NCBI RefSeq assembly: GCF_009755265.1
Contig: NZ_WPOO01000004.1
Location: 111,538-175,537 of the forward strand
Source: Adlercreutzia rubneri
Lineage (GTDB): Bacteria > Actinomycetota > Coriobacteriia > Coriobacteriales > Eggerthellaceae
Direction: 5' to 3'
Length of the DNA stretch: 64,000 nucleotides
The notes beneath the pieces are model-generated. The model was not told the DNA's origin. It made no database searches and worked only from the letters and a program-made list of their open reading frames with translations. Shown here piece after piece: positions 22,201-34,480 of the stretch (position 1 is its first letter; each line of letters starts with the position of its first letter). Both the position numbers and the translations under genes were made by a program.

Positions 22201-23547
22201 ATGGCCGACGACTCCATCATTTCGGCACCTGCCGACGCCGCCGAGGCAACCCCATCGACGCCTGACGGCGGCAGCAAGGGGGACGGCCACGACAAGCCGA
22301 AACCGTGGTTCAAGCGCCTGTCGCTGACGACCTGGATTTTCATCGCGCTCATTTTGGGCGTGCTGGCCGGCATGGCGTTGCAAGGAGCGCCGGAGATTGC
22401 TGACACCTACATCAAGCCCTTCGGCACCATCTTCTTGAACCTCATCAAGATGATCGTCGTGCCATTGGTGCTGTTCTCCATCATCGCCGGCGTCGTGTCG
22501 CTGGACGACGTGAAGAAAGTCGGCGCCATCGGCGGCAAAACGGTGCTGTTCTACCTGGCCACCACGGCCTGTGCCGTCACGCTGGGCCTTATCTTCGCGA
22601 ACGTGATGAACGTGGGCGCGGGCTACACCATGCCCTCGGGCGAGCTTTCTTATGAGGCCACTGAGCCGCCGTCACTCATCGACACCATCGTGAACATGTT
22701 CCCGTCGAACTTCTTCCAGCCCATGGCCGACGCCACCATGTTGCAGGTCATCGTCATCGCCGTGGTGTTCGGCTTCGGCATGATCGCCGCGGGGAAGAAG
22801 GCCGAGCCGGTCATCAAAATCTGCAACGCCATGTCGGACGTGTGCATCGCCATCATGCGCGGCATCATTCTGGTGGCGCCCTTCGGCGTGTTCGGGCTCA
22901 TCTGCCCCGTCATCGCCAACAACGGCATCGACGTGCTGCGACCGCTGCTGTGGCTCATCGTGGTGGCGTACCTGGCCATGATCTGCCAGATCGTGCTGGT
23001 GTACTCGGGCATCATCAAGGTGTTCGCGCGCATGAACCCGCTGAAGTTCTTACGCGGCGAAATGCCGGTCATGGGCTTCGCCTTCGCCTCGGCATCATCT
23101 ATGGGCACGCTACCCATTAATATGGAGTGCACCGAGAAGATGGGTGTGTCGAAGGAGGTCACCTCGTTCGTGCTGCCGCTCGGCGCCACCATCAACATGG
23201 ACGGCACCGCCATCTACCAGGGCGTGTGCGCCATCTTCATCGCCCAGGTGTTCGGCATCGACCTTTCTATCGGCCAGCAGCTGACCATCGTGATGACCGC
23301 CGTGCTGGCCTCCATCGGCACCGCCGGCGTGCCGGGCAGCGGCATGATCATGCTGGCCATGGTGCTGCAGTCGGTGGGCCTACCTGTGGAGGGCGTGGCA
23401 CTCGTGGCCGGCGTCGACCGCATCCTGGACATGATGCGCACCACGGTGAACGTCACGGGTGATGCCGCCGTGGCCACCTGCGTGGACGCCATGCAGAAGC
23501 GCGCCGCCGCCCGCAAGGCTCGCAAAGCCGAGAAGGCCGCGGCATAG
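22201..23547 (+). CDS. Dicarboxylate/amino acid:cation symporter (DAACS family)
   Basis: A 448-residue secondary transporter of the GltP/DctA/SstT family, which takes up dicarboxylates or acidic/neutral amino acids with H+ or Na+. It has about eight transmembrane helices plus the two re-entrant hairpins. The first hairpin is ASASSMGTLP and the conserved TM7 stretch is GATINMDGTAIYQG. The second hairpin is GTAGVPGSGMIM, and VDRILDMMRTTVNVTGDA closes the binding site. The ATG at 22201 follows AAAGGA; an in-frame ATG 27 bases upstream lacks a site. The last 30 coding bases, including the stop, have a decayed copy at about 23598-23627, pointing to a small tandem duplication at the 3' end. Confidence 0.92.
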   Translation: MADDSIISAPADAAEATPSTPDGGSKGDGHDKPKPWFKRLSLTTWIFIALILGVLAGMALQGAPEIADTYIKPFGTIFLNLIKMIVVPLVLFSIIAGVVSLDDVKKVGAIGGKTVLFYLATTACAVTLGLIFANVMNVGAGYTMPSGELSYEATEPPSLIDTIVNMFPSNFFQPMADATMLQVIVIAVVFGFGMIAAGKKAEPVIKICNAMSDVCIAIMRGIILVAPFGVFGLICPVIANNGIDVLRPLLWLIVVAYLAMICQIVLVYSGIIKVFARMNPLKFLRGEMPVMGFAFASASSMGTLPINMECTEKMGVSKEVTSFVLPLGATINMDGTAIYQGVCAIFIAQVFGIDLSIGQQLTIVMTAVLASIGTAGVPGSGMIMLAMVLQSVGLPVEGVALVAGVDRILDMMRTTVNVTGDAAVATCVDAMQKRAAARKARKAEKAAA

Positions 23548-23640
23548 CCGGCACAGCTCCAAAGTCGTTTCGGCGGACTGGATCAAGGTCGCAACGCCGA
23601 GAAGGTGGCTGCGTAACCGGCATAGGGCCACCAAGCACAA

Positions 23641-23673
23641 ACGAGGCCCCCGACCGTTCGGCGAGGGCCTCGT
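23641..23673. terminator. Bidirectional terminator between symporter and flavoprotein
   Basis: Stem ACGAGGCCC (23641-23649) / GGGCCTCGT (23665-23673) with a 15-base loop, located between two convergent genes. Modest T-rich sequence follows on the minus strand. Confidence 0.65.
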
Positions 23674-23690
23674 CCATGGGGAGGGGCTGA

Positions 23691-25661
23691 TTAGGCGAGC
23701 ATCTGGTTGACGCAGGAAAGGCCTGTGCTCATGCTGGAGACACCGCTGTTGCCGTCGGAGCATTCGCCCACGACATAGAGGCCCTCAATACCCGCACCGT
23801 CGGCCGTGAGGGCCTGGTAATCGGGACCGACGGCAACGCCGCCGATGGTCACATGGGCGGCCCAGGTACGCGGGGAGGCGTAGAAGGGAGCCTCGACGAT
23901 AGCGTCTTTCTCGCTCATGTTCTCGCGGCCGAACACCGTGTCCGCCACGTCTCCACGTGCGATGGCGTTGTAATCGTCAACCGCCTTCGCAAGCACCGAG
24001 GGATCGGCGCCGATCATCTGGGCCAGCTCCTCAATGCTGTCCGCCCGGAAGAGCTTGCTCTCCTCGATGAGCTTGTCCGCACTGTAGCCCTGCTCGTTGT
24101 AGCCGTTCACAAGACCGGAGTTGAGCGCATCGCTGATGATGAACAGCTTCTCCTCGGGCTGCTTCATTACGGCGGCGGACAGGGCGAAGCGATCGAGCGA
24201 CTCGTTGATGAAGCGCTCGCCGTTCACGTTGACGAAGAGCCCCAGACCGGCATTGCCGACGATAGTCTCCGTCGAATAGTCGATGGAGTCAGCAATGGGG
24301 AACACCATCTGACGCCCCATGTTCTTCAGCTCGGCTCCCAGGCCCTCGGCAAGCACGTGACCATCGCCCGTGTGGCCGTAGCTGTTGGTCGTCGGAATAA
24401 CCGTGGACTCATCCCAGGGCCACATCTCGTTGTACTTCTTCAGCAGATCGGGATTGCCGGAATAACCGCCAGTAGCCAGAATGACGCCGCGATCCGCCAT
24501 AACACGATAAGTGGTGCCGTCAGCGCACTGGCCAGAGGCTCCCACCACAGCCTTGCCGTCCACGATCAGCTCGGAAACGGGCGTCTCGAAGAGGAAGGTG
24601 ATCGGGAGGTTCTGGGTCTCCACCGTGTTGTCGAACACGCTGAAGAAGCCCTCGCCGTTCTCCTTGTCCACCGCATGGGCCTTGCGCGGCCACGGGAACC
24701 CGACGATGCCGACCAGCGTGCCACTCACGGTGTAGCCCTGATCGAAAAGCCAGTTGTTCAGATCGTTCACTTTGTGGGCATAGGGGAGCCAGTACTCCTT
24801 CGCCGGGCCGCCATTGCGCGAGGCGTAGTCCAGGGCGTAGTACTCCATGGAGTCGTACACCTTCGTGTTGCCCGCGGCGAAATACGCATCGAAGTCGGCC
24901 TGCACGGCATCGACGAAGTCCTTGGGAACGCCATTGTCCAGACTCTTCTGGAGCGTCGCATGGAACATGTCGCGGTTGCCGTCCGTCATGTCAGGCTTCA
25001 TGTCGTCGACGCCTTCGAACACCTCGAGCCAGCCACCGCTGACCAGCGCGTTGCCGCCAGCATAGGCGGTTTTCTCGAACACCACCACATCCAAGCCCTG
25101 CTGGGCCGCGGCGACGGCGGCGGCCATGCCGGCACCACCAGCGCCGCACACCACGAGATCTGCCTGGATCTCCTTGGTCTCATCCGACTTCTCCGGCGAT
25201 GCGGCCTTCTTCAGCGCCGAAGCGTCTCCGTTCGCCTGGTTGACGCAATCAGCCACGCCCTCGATGATGGCCATACTCGTCAGCGTGGCGCCCGCCACGG
25301 TGTCTACGTTCAAGCTCTGCAGCTCCACGATCTGCTGCGGCACCCGCTCGCGAGCCGGGGCACTGATGCGCTCGGTGTCTTCGAACTCCACGATCTCGAC
25401 GCTCTCGATGGCATTTTCGGACATGCGCACCTCGACAGTCACCGGGCCCTTCTTGCCGGGCGCGGACGCCGTATACGTCCCCGGGGCAAACGCCGCGGTC
25501 GAGGCAAGTCCCTCCCCCGATGGTTGCACCTCGGGAGCGCACCCCGCAGACACGAGAGCAGCCTGGGCGGCCGCAATGGCCGCACAGGCGACAAACGTCC
25601 TGCGCGAAAGCGAGATGTTGCGCAGCGTGGGGAAAACCTCGGCAGTGACATTTTCCTTCAT
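23691..25661 (-). CDS. Tat-exported FAD/FMN flavoprotein reductase (fumarate-reductase-like)
   Basis: A 656-residue extracytoplasmic flavocytochrome-c/fumarate-reductase-type flavoprotein. In order it has a twin-arginine signal (SRRTFVACAAIAAAQ, about 19-33) and a lipobox-like SAGC. An FMN-binding domain follows, with the covalent-FMN motif in VDTVAGATLTSMAII (Thr as flavin acceptor, attached by ApbE). The last part is a large FAD domain with the dinucleotide motif VVCGAGGAGMAAAVAAAQQG and a C-terminal GLYVVGECSDGNSGVSS. It would reduce an organic acceptor at the cell surface. GGAGGG precedes the ATG. A membrane LuxR regulator is divergent (25828). Such flavoprotein-regulator pairs are numerous in Eggerthellaceae; the substrate is unknown. 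Confidence 0.9.
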   Translation of the reverse strand: MKENVTAEVFPTLRNISLSRRTFVACAAIAAAQAALVSAGCAPEVQPSGEGLASTAAFAPGTYTASAPGKKGPVTVEVRMSENAIESVEIVEFEDTERISAPARERVPQQIVELQSLNVDTVAGATLTSMAIIEGVADCVNQANGDASALKKAASPEKSDETKEIQADLVVCGAGGAGMAAAVAAAQQGLDVVVFEKTAYAGGNALVSGGWLEVFEGVDDMKPDMTDGNRDMFHATLQKSLDNGVPKDFVDAVQADFDAYFAAGNTKVYDSMEYYALDYASRNGGPAKEYWLPYAHKVNDLNNWLFDQGYTVSGTLVGIVGFPWPRKAHAVDKENGEGFFSVFDNTVETQNLPITFLFETPVSELIVDGKAVVGASGQCADGTTYRVMADRGVILATGGYSGNPDLLKKYNEMWPWDESTVIPTTNSYGHTGDGHVLAEGLGAELKNMGRQMVFPIADSIDYSTETIVGNAGLGLFVNVNGERFINESLDRFALSAAVMKQPEEKLFIISDALNSGLVNGYNEQGYSADKLIEESKLFRADSIEELAQMIGADPSVLAKAVDDYNAIARGDVADTVFGRENMSEKDAIVEAPFYASPRTWAAHVTIGGVAVGPDYQALTADGAGIEGLYVVGECSDGNSGVSSMSTGLSCVNQMLA

Positions 25662-25827
25662 TCTTACCCTCCTTGTTCCATGTTTCCTTTTCCTTTACGC
25701 AGCGGTATAATTCCGCCGCGAAGAGAATCGGGGAAAAGGGGTGGCAGTTCATCGCCCCCGATGAGCTAAATGCCCGCGATTCACTCGTTCATTTTGTGTT
25801 AAATGGCAGGTGGGGACAGGTTATTTG

Positions 25828-27219
25828 ATGGCGCGACGCGAAAAAGGCTACGTGTGCGAACAGGACGATCCGAAGGGGTCAACCTTGCCCGCTACGGTTC
25901 GGCTCGCCTTGTTGTCCGGCCTCATTTGGGGTTGGCTGCTCATAGCCATGGGGCAGACGGCAATCGCAGGAGCCGGATCGGACGCTTCGCCGGCAATGCT
26001 CTCCTTCTCGTGGCAGATAGCTTTTATCGCCCTGCTCGCCATCTCTCTCCCTCTCGCCAAAAAAGGCCGCCCCGCTCCCTCGCTGTTCGCCTCTCTCGCG
26101 TTCGGCCTTGCAACTGCGACGCTCTTGGTTGCCCAGCCCCTCGTTCCTTCCGGCGAGCTCCTCCAATACCTTGTTCTTCGCCAAGTGCTCATGGGTGCGA
26201 CCTGCGCCTCACTCCTCTGCCTCTGGTCGCGCATGGCCCGACCCCTTTCGGCCCGGCGCGGATCCTTCCAAATGCTTTGCGCGGGAATAGTGGCCGTGCT
26301 TGCGCTCACCTTCTACATGGCGCTGACCGTCCCCGCGCGCTTCGGGCTTCTCGTGCTGATGCTCGTCGCCGTCGCCCTTGACGTTCTCCTTGCTCCATTG
26401 CCTCCAGAAGAGGAGGCTCCGGCGTCGCCGGAAGATCGATCCGAATTCTCGGCGCTCGTGCCTCTAGCTATCTGCGCCTACAGCTTGCTCAGCTTCGCCT
26501 TCCGCACCGTGTTCACACCTTCGGCGGGTATTTCGATTGCCACTACATCGTTTGCGGGCGTCGTAGTCACGGGGGCTTTCGCGCTCTACTTCCAGAGAAG
26601 GCCCTTTGTGCTACGCACGGGCCTCTGGCTTGCCTCGGGCTTTGTGCTCCTTATTTGCTTGAGCGCTCTGCTTGTCATCCTTTTTCCCGAAAGCGGCTTA
26701 CACCTCATCGCCTTCCTCCTCAACACGGCGGCGTTCCTCCTGGGAGGACTCATGTTCTTCCTGCCGGGCACGTTGGCGAGCGCTGTCGGAAAGCCTGCCT
26801 GTCTCGGCTTTCGCCTGGCGGCATTCCTGTTCTTCGCATCGCGCCTCGCAAGCGAGATTCTGGTTACGGTCTTTGCCCTCGACCCTCCCTCGGCTTTGGT
26901 GCTCGCCCTGATCTTTCTCGTGATCTCCCTGCTCGTGCTGATATTCGGGTTCTTCTACACTGGCCTCCCCCATCGATCGCCGGCCGCCAGCGCCTCGCCG
27001 CTCGAGGACAAATGCGCTCACCTCGCAAAGGAACACGACCTCACCGAGCGGGAAGCGGCCGTTCTCGTCCCTTTGGCCAAGGGACACACGATGAAGTCCA
27101 TCGCAGAACAATTCACCGTCTCCTTCCACACCGTGCGCTCCCAGGTACGCAGTATTTATCTGAAACTGGACATTCATTCGCGCGAGGAGCTCCTGGATAT
27201 GCTCGAATCGCTGTCGTAA
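25828..27219 (+). CDS. LuxR-family regulator with polytopic membrane domain
   Basis: A 463-residue regulator with about ten to twelve hydrophobic segments over residues 20-385, a short linker, and a C-terminal LuxR helix-turn-helix (LTEREAAVLVPLAKGHTMKS ... SFHTVRSQVRSIYLKL ... REELLDML). It has the same architecture as the protein from 1998 but clearly diverged sequence. It is divergent from the flavoprotein gene, so it most likely senses that enzyme's substrate or a redox state and activates it; this is inference from context. The start is uncertain: ATG at 25828 after GGGGACAGG is preferred over an alternative GTG at 25810. Confidence 0.87.
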   Translation: MARREKGYVCEQDDPKGSTLPATVRLALLSGLIWGWLLIAMGQTAIAGAGSDASPAMLSFSWQIAFIALLAISLPLAKKGRPAPSLFASLAFGLATATLLVAQPLVPSGELLQYLVLRQVLMGATCASLLCLWSRMARPLSARRGSFQMLCAGIVAVLALTFYMALTVPARFGLLVLMLVAVALDVLLAPLPPEEEAPASPEDRSEFSALVPLAICAYSLLSFAFRTVFTPSAGISIATTSFAGVVVTGAFALYFQRRPFVLRTGLWLASGFVLLICLSALLVILFPESGLHLIAFLLNTAAFLLGGLMFFLPGTLASAVGKPACLGFRLAAFLFFASRLASEILVTVFALDPPSALVLALIFLVISLLVLIFGFFYTGLPHRSPAASASPLEDKCAHLAKEHDLTEREAAVLVPLAKGHTMKSIAEQFTVSFHTVRSQVRSIYLKLDIHSREELLDMLESLS

Positions 27220-27315
27220 GCGCCAACCCCCAGCTTCGCAGCACGGAGGCTTTCATCGTCACCGCGGTCACGATGTCGCTATCCACACGGACGGAAGGAC
27301 CTTCGTGACCAAAAA

Positions 27316-27344
27316 GCGCCCCGGGTCTTGGCTGCCCGGGGCGC
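27316..27344 (-). terminator. Terminator, probably of the heat-shock operon
   Basis: Perfect stem GCGCCCCGGG / CCCGGGGCGC with a 9-base loop and five T on the minus strand. It lies about 210 bases after the clpB stop. Confidence 0.75.
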
Positions 27345-27525
27345 TTGCTGTGAAAGAGGTATGCGGTTGAGTAGCGCGCCAGCTTCCGGTGTCGCTGACC
27401 GAGACCTCTGAACGCTGTCCATCCGCGACCCCAAGTCGCTCCATGAAAGCATGAAGGAGCGGCGCCTGAGCCGAAGGAGAACAGCGGAGCGGGGGTTCGG
27501 GCGATAATGCCGGAAACCGGTGCGC

Positions 27526-27547
27526 GGAGGGGCGAGGTCGCCCCTCC
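27526..27547. repeat. Short palindrome related to the REP-like family
   Basis: Arms GGAGGGGCGA and TCGCCCCTCC flank a two-base centre, just after the clpB stop. The core resembles the palindromes at 9364-9403 and 48827-48865. Confidence 0.5.
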
Positions 27548-27552
27548 TTTTA

Positions 27553-30366
<2,814 letters not shown>

Positions 30367-30378
30367 ATACGTTCTCCT

Positions 30379-30756
30379 TTATGGTAAACGCCTCGTCGGC
30401 GTTACGCGGACGATGGCGCCGACGGGGGTGCGGGTTTCCAATTCGCGAACGCGATCGGCGAGGCGGCGCACCCGCGCGTGCAGGTCTTCCACTTCTTCCT
30501 CGCGCTCATCCAGCCGGCTCTGCAGATCAAGGATGCGCGTGACACCGGCGAGGTTGATGCCCTCGCTCGTCAGCTCGTTGATCAGGTTGAGCCGATCGAT
30601 ATCGGCCTGGGAGTACATGCGCGTGTTGCCACTGGTTCGCCGCGGCGTGACCAGACCTTTCTGCTCGTAGGAGCGCAGGGTCTGCGGGTGCACGCCCGCC
30701 AGTTCCGCGGCAATGCTGATCATGTACAGCGGCCGGTTCTTGTCATCTAGGCCCAT
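30379..30756 (-). CDS. hspR: MerR-family heat-shock repressor HspR
   Basis: HspR (125 residues) is the actinobacterial repressor that, with DnaK as co-repressor, shuts off the dnaK operon. The N-terminal MerR helix-turn-helix is clear (YMISIAAELAGVHPQTLRSY, then EQKGLVTPRRTSGNTRMYS). A C-terminal coiled coil (SRLDEREEEVEDLHARVRRL) follows. Its start overlaps the end of dnaJ by 10 bases, so translation is coupled. It sits between dnaJ and clpB. I could not find the canonical HspR operator (CTTGAGT, N7, ACTCAAG) ahead of dnaK. Confidence 0.93.
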   Translation of the reverse strand: MGLDDKNRPLYMISIAAELAGVHPQTLRSYEQKGLVTPRRTSGNTRMYSQADIDRLNLINELTSEGINLAGVTRILDLQSRLDEREEEVEDLHARVRRLADRVRELETRTPVGAIVRVTPTRRLP

Positions 30757-31697
30757 GGGCGCTTCTCCTCTCCCGTCGCGGCGAGGAAGTCCTCCATGGC
30801 CTTTTTCTGCTCGTCGTTCATGTCCGTGGGCACTTCAACGTGAATCTGAATCTTCAAGTTGCCGAACTGCCCCTTGTTCTTCAGATCGGGCGCTCCTTTG
30901 CCTTTAATGGTGAGCACCTTGCCGTCTTGCGTGCCAGCGGGCACCTTCACCTTGATCTTTTTGCCGTCGGGCGTGGGCACCACGATGGAAGCACCGAGCG
31001 CTGCCTCCGCCACATTGATCGGCAAATCAACCGTCACGTCGGCCTTATCGCGACCGAAGTAGGGATGCGCGTCAATCTTAGTGGTGATGAGCAAGTCGCC
31101 CGCCGCACCACCGTTTTCGCCAGGAGCTCCCTGGCCCTTCAGGCGCACGCGGCCGCCATCGACAGCACCGGCGGGCACCTTCACCGTGTGGGTGTCGGAC
31201 TCGCTCTTGCCGGGAATGCGCACGGTGATGCGCTTCTCCGTGCCGTTGAACGCTTCGTCGAACGTCACGTTCAACGTCACGTTCATATCCTGGCCGCGAC
31301 GGGGCTGAGGCTGGCCGCCAAAACCGCCGCCGAAGTCCCAGTTGCCCCCAAACGCACCTTCACCGTGGCGAATGCTCTCCAGAATGTCGGCCCAACTGCC
31401 GCCGAAGCCGCCGGCCCCACCGCCACCGAAGATATCCTCGACGTTAAAGCCTTGGCCACCGCCCCATCCCTGGGGGATCTGGTTCTCGTTCGCCGTGCCG
31501 TACTGGTCGTAAAGCGCGCGCTTCTTCTCGTCGCTTAAGACTTCGTAGGCCTCGTTCAGCTCTTTGAACTTGGCCTCGTCGCCGCCGGCATCGGGATGAT
31601 GCTTGCGAGCGAGCTTGCGAAACGCCTTCTTTATCTCATCGGCCGTGGCGGTGCGCGGAACGCCTAGCGTTTTGTAATAATCGGGCGTAGACGCCAT
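30747..31697 (-). CDS. dnaJ: DnaJ-family co-chaperone (no zinc domain, CbpA-like)
   Basis: A 316-residue J-domain protein that stimulates DnaK. The J domain has the invariant HPD in RKLARKHHPDAGGD. A Gly/Phe-rich linker (about 85-130) and two C-terminal substrate-binding beta domains follow (DMNVTLNVTFDEAFNGTEKR ... IVVPTPDGKKIKVKVPAGTQ). The four CXXCXGXG zinc repeats of classical DnaJ are absent, so this is a type II, CbpA/DnaJ2-like protein. The ATG at 31697 follows GGAGGTGG. The gene lies between grpE and hspR in the heat-shock operon. Confidence 0.93.
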   Translation of the reverse strand: MASTPDYYKTLGVPRTATADEIKKAFRKLARKHHPDAGGDEAKFKELNEAYEVLSDEKKRALYDQYGTANENQIPQGWGGGQGFNVEDIFGGGGAGGFGGSWADILESIRHGEGAFGGNWDFGGGFGGQPQPRRGQDMNVTLNVTFDEAFNGTEKRITVRIPGKSESDTHTVKVPAGAVDGGRVRLKGQGAPGENGGAAGDLLITTKIDAHPYFGRDKADVTVDLPINVAEAALGASIVVPTPDGKKIKVKVPAGTQDGKVLTIKGKGAPDLKNKGQFGNLKIQIHVEVPTDMNDEQKKAMEDFLAATGEEKRPWA

Positions 31698-31749
31698 TCG
31701 TTCCACCTCCATTACCTTAGTTAGTTACTTAGAATTGCTCTTTCAAGCA

Positions 31750-31778
31750 CGAGGGCGGCCAAGCTGCGGCCGCCCTCG
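31750..31778 (-). repeat. Strong hairpin between grpE and dnaJ
   Basis: Perfect 11-bp stem CGAGGGCGGCC / GGCCGCCCTCG with a 7-base loop in the 87-base grpE-dnaJ gap. No T-run follows on the minus strand, so it may cause partial termination or protect the dnaK-grpE mRNA rather than end the operon. Confidence 0.6.
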
Positions 31779-31784
31779 TTCGTC

Positions 31785-32468
31785 TTACTCTTCTTCGGGC
31801 TTTTCCCTCTTGGGGCCGCCCGTGGTGATCGTCACCATGGCAGGCCTGATGACCTTAGTGCCCATTTTGTATCCGGGCTGGTAAACCTGGGCCACTGTTT
31901 CATCGGGAACGCTCGGATCGTCCACCGTACCCACGGCCTGGCACTCAAGGGCGTCGAATGCCTCACCGGCGGGGCTGATCACGACCAGGCCTCCCTTGGC
32001 CAGCGTATCGGACAGCTTGGTCTGCACGGCCTTTACGCCGCCGAGCAAGCCGGTCTCGCCGTTGGTCTCGGCGTAGTCCACCGTGCGGGCGAAGTCGTCG
32101 AGCACCGGGATAAGGCTCTCCATGAGCTTCTCCGTGGCGCGGACCTTCTCGGCCTCGCGCTGCTCGGTCATGCGCCGGCGGTAGGTATCCCACTCGGCGT
32201 GCAGGCGCACGTACTTGTCCTGCCAATCGGCGGCCTCGGCCTTGGCGGCGGCCAGCTCCTCGGATTCCTCGATCGCGCTCGCCACCGCTTCAGCGGCGGC
32301 CTGCTCGAGCTCGGCATCCAGCTCACCGGCCTCGTTGGCCTCGATCACCTCGGCGTCGGCAACCACCTCGGCCGCGCGGGCGTCATCGGCGGAGGCGGTG
32401 GCCGCCACATCGGCGGCCATGTCCTGAGGAGTAGAAGAGGTGACCTGGTCCTTCTCGGGCTCAGTCAT
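31785..32468 (-). CDS. grpE: Nucleotide exchange factor GrpE
   Basis: GrpE (227 residues) releases ADP from DnaK. An acidic Ala/Glu-rich N-terminal extension (about 1-85) precedes the long dimerising helix (AKAEAADWQDKYVRLHAEWD, then RRMTEQREAEK) and the small beta domain (AFDALECQAVGTVDDPSVPD, then VAQVYQPGYKMGTKVIRPAM). Motif content and length are ordinary. It starts 5 bases after dnaK, so it is co-transcribed and probably translationally linked. Confidence 0.95.
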   Translation of the reverse strand: MTEPEKDQVTSSTPQDMAADVAATASADDARAAEVVADAEVIEANEAGELDAELEQAAAEAVASAIEESEELAAAKAEAADWQDKYVRLHAEWDTYRRRMTEQREAEKVRATEKLMESLIPVLDDFARTVDYAETNGETGLLGGVKAVQTKLSDTLAKGGLVVISPAGEAFDALECQAVGTVDDPSVPDETVAQVYQPGYKMGTKVIRPAMVTITTGGPKREKPEEE

Positions 32469-32473
32469 CGTTC

Positions 32474-34378
32474 TTACTTCCCTTCGTTCTCGTCATCGAC
32501 GACCTCGTAGTCGGCCTCGATGGTGTCATCGGCCGGAGCCGTCTCGGCAGCGGCGGCCTGGGCGCCGGCGGCCGCACCCTCGGTGGAGTACACGACCTCG
32601 GCGAGCTTGTAGCCGGCCTGCTGGATCTTCTCGGTGGCCGCCTTGATAGCGTCGACGTCGGTGCCCTCAAGAGCGCTCTTGGTTTCGGCGATGGCCTCCT
32701 CGGCCTGGGCCTTGGCGTCGGCCGGCACCTTGTCGCCCAGCTCGTCCAGCGTCTGCTGGGTGGCGTTCACCAGAGCGTCGGCGTTGTTGCGCACCTCGGC
32801 CTCTTCCTTGCGAGCGGCGTCCTCTTCGGCGTGCTGCTCGGCGTCCTTCACCATGCGATCCACTTCGTCGTCGGACAGGGCGGTGGAGCCGGAGATGGTG
32901 ATCTGCTGCTGCTTGCCGGTGCCGAGGTCCTTAGCGGACACGTTCACGATGCCGTTGGCGTCGATGTCGAAGGTAACCTCGATCTGCGGCACGCCACGAC
33001 GGGCAGCCGGAATGCCGGTCAGCTGGAAGCGGCCCAGCGTCTTGTTGCCCGCGGCCATCTCGCGCTCGCCCTGCAGGACGTGCACCTCGACGGAGGTCTG
33101 GTTGTCGGCCGCTGTGGAGTAGATTTCGGTCTTGCGGGTCGGGATGGTGGTGTTGCGCTCGATCATCTTGGTCATCACGCCGCCCATGGTCTCAACGCCG
33201 AGGGACAGCGGGGTGACGTCGAGCAGCAGGATGCCCTGCACGTCGCCGGCGAGCACGCCGCCCTGAACAGCGGCGCCCATGGCCACGACCTCGTCCGGGT
33301 TCACGGACATGTTCGGGGCCTTGCCGGTCAGCTGCTTCACGAGCTCCTGCACGGCCGGCATACGGGTGGAGCCGCCGACGAGAATGACCTCGTCAACTTC
33401 GCCCATCTTCAGGCCAGCGTCCTTCAGCGCCTGCTCCACCGGCTTCTTGCAGCGGTCGAGCAGATCCTTGGTGATGCGCTCGAACTCGGCGCGGGTCAGC
33501 GTGTAGTCAAGATGCTTCGGGCCGGAGGCGTCGGCGGTGATGAAGGGCAGATTGATGTTGGTCTGCGTGGTGGAGGACAGCTCCATCTTCGCCTTCTCGG
33601 CCGCTTCCTTCAGACGCTGCAGGGCCATGGGGTCCTTACGCAAATCGATGCCGTTCTCGGCCTGGAACTTGTCGGCCATCCAGTCGATGATGCGCTGATC
33701 CCAGTCGTCGCCGCCCAGGTGGTTGTCGCCAGCGGTGGAGGCCACCTCGAACACGCCGTCGCCGAGCTCCAGCACGGACACGTCGAAGGTGCCGCCGCCC
33801 AGGTCGAAGACGAGGATCTTCTCGTCATGGTCGACCTTGTCGAGGCCGTAAGCGAGCGCCGCAGCGGTCGGCTCGTTGATGATGCGCAGGACCTCCAGAC
33901 CGGCGATCTTACCGGCGTCCTTGGTGGCCTGACGCTGAGCGTCGTTAAAGTAAGCCGGCACGGTGATGACAGCCTGGGTGATGGGCTGGCCCACCTGCTT
34001 CTCCGCATCGGTCTTCAGCTTCTGAAGCACCATGGCGGAAATCTCCTCGGGAGTGTAGTCCTTGCCGTCGATATCGATGACCGCGCGGCCGTCCTTGCCC
34101 TTCTGGACCTTGTAGCTGACGGTCTTCTGCTCTTCGGGAGTCTCGTCGTAGGAGCGGCCGATGAAGCGCTTCACGGAAGAGACGGTGTTCTCAGGATTGG
34201 TGACCGCCTGGTTCTTCGCGGCCTTGCCGACGACGCGCTCGCCGTCCTTGCGGAAGCCCTCCACAGACGGGGTGGTGCGATCGCCCTCGGCGTTCACCAG
34301 AATTTCGGGCTCGGAGCCCTCCATGACGGCCATGGCGGAGTTCGTCGTGCCCAAGTCGATGCCAAGAATCTTAGCCAT
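32474..34378 (-). CDS. dnaK: Chaperone DnaK (Hsp70)
   Basis: DnaK (634 residues), the central Hsp70. The ATPase domain has IGIDLGTTNSAMAV-type start, NEPTAAALAYGLDK, VFDLGGGTFDVSVLELGDGV and LVGGSTRMPAVQ. The substrate domain has LLLDVTPLSLGVETMGGV and the helical lid ends in an acidic tail. It heads the heat-shock operon. The start is taken at 34378 where family similarity begins; the 33 codons upstream in frame are leader. A consensus sigma-70 promoter is 55-83 bases upstream. A weak GCGAGG serves as ribosome site. Confidence 0.97.
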   Translation of the reverse strand: MAKILGIDLGTTNSAMAVMEGSEPEILVNAEGDRTTPSVEGFRKDGERVVGKAAKNQAVTNPENTVSSVKRFIGRSYDETPEEQKTVSYKVQKGKDGRAVIDIDGKDYTPEEISAMVLQKLKTDAEKQVGQPITQAVITVPAYFNDAQRQATKDAGKIAGLEVLRIINEPTAAALAYGLDKVDHDEKILVFDLGGGTFDVSVLELGDGVFEVASTAGDNHLGGDDWDQRIIDWMADKFQAENGIDLRKDPMALQRLKEAAEKAKMELSSTTQTNINLPFITADASGPKHLDYTLTRAEFERITKDLLDRCKKPVEQALKDAGLKMGEVDEVILVGGSTRMPAVQELVKQLTGKAPNMSVNPDEVVAMGAAVQGGVLAGDVQGILLLDVTPLSLGVETMGGVMTKMIERNTTIPTRKTEIYSTAADNQTSVEVHVLQGEREMAAGNKTLGRFQLTGIPAARRGVPQIEVTFDIDANGIVNVSAKDLGTGKQQQITISGSTALSDDEVDRMVKDAEQHAEEDAARKEEAEVRNNADALVNATQQTLDELGDKVPADAKAQAEEAIAETKSALEGTDVDAIKAATEKIQQAGYKLAEVVYSTEGAAAGAQAAAAETAPADDTIEADYEVVDDENEGK

Positions 34379-34432
34379 TGTGTACTGCCTCGCTTTCACA
34401 GTTTCACGTATAGATGAATGATGTTGAGATGC

Positions 34433-34461
34433 ACTATAAAACCTTAGTCTGGTGCTGTCAA
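34433..34461 (-). promoter_or_regulatory. Consensus promoter of the dnaK operon
   Basis: On the minus strand, TTGACA (34456-34461), 17 bases, TATAGT (34433-34438), a near-perfect vegetative promoter. This fits repressor-controlled (HspR) rather than alternative-sigma control. Confidence 0.8.
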
Positions 34462-34480
34462 GTTTTCTCAACAACATTCA

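Larger units (their letters stand above)
27220..27552. other. Intergenic region with two hairpins
   Basis: No gene is seen in these 333 bases. A strong 10-bp stem (27316-27325 / 27335-27344) is followed on the minus strand by TTTTT and reads as a terminator for leftward transcription from clpB. A second palindrome (27526-27547) abuts the clpB stop. The sequence between is unremarkable. Confidence 0.6.
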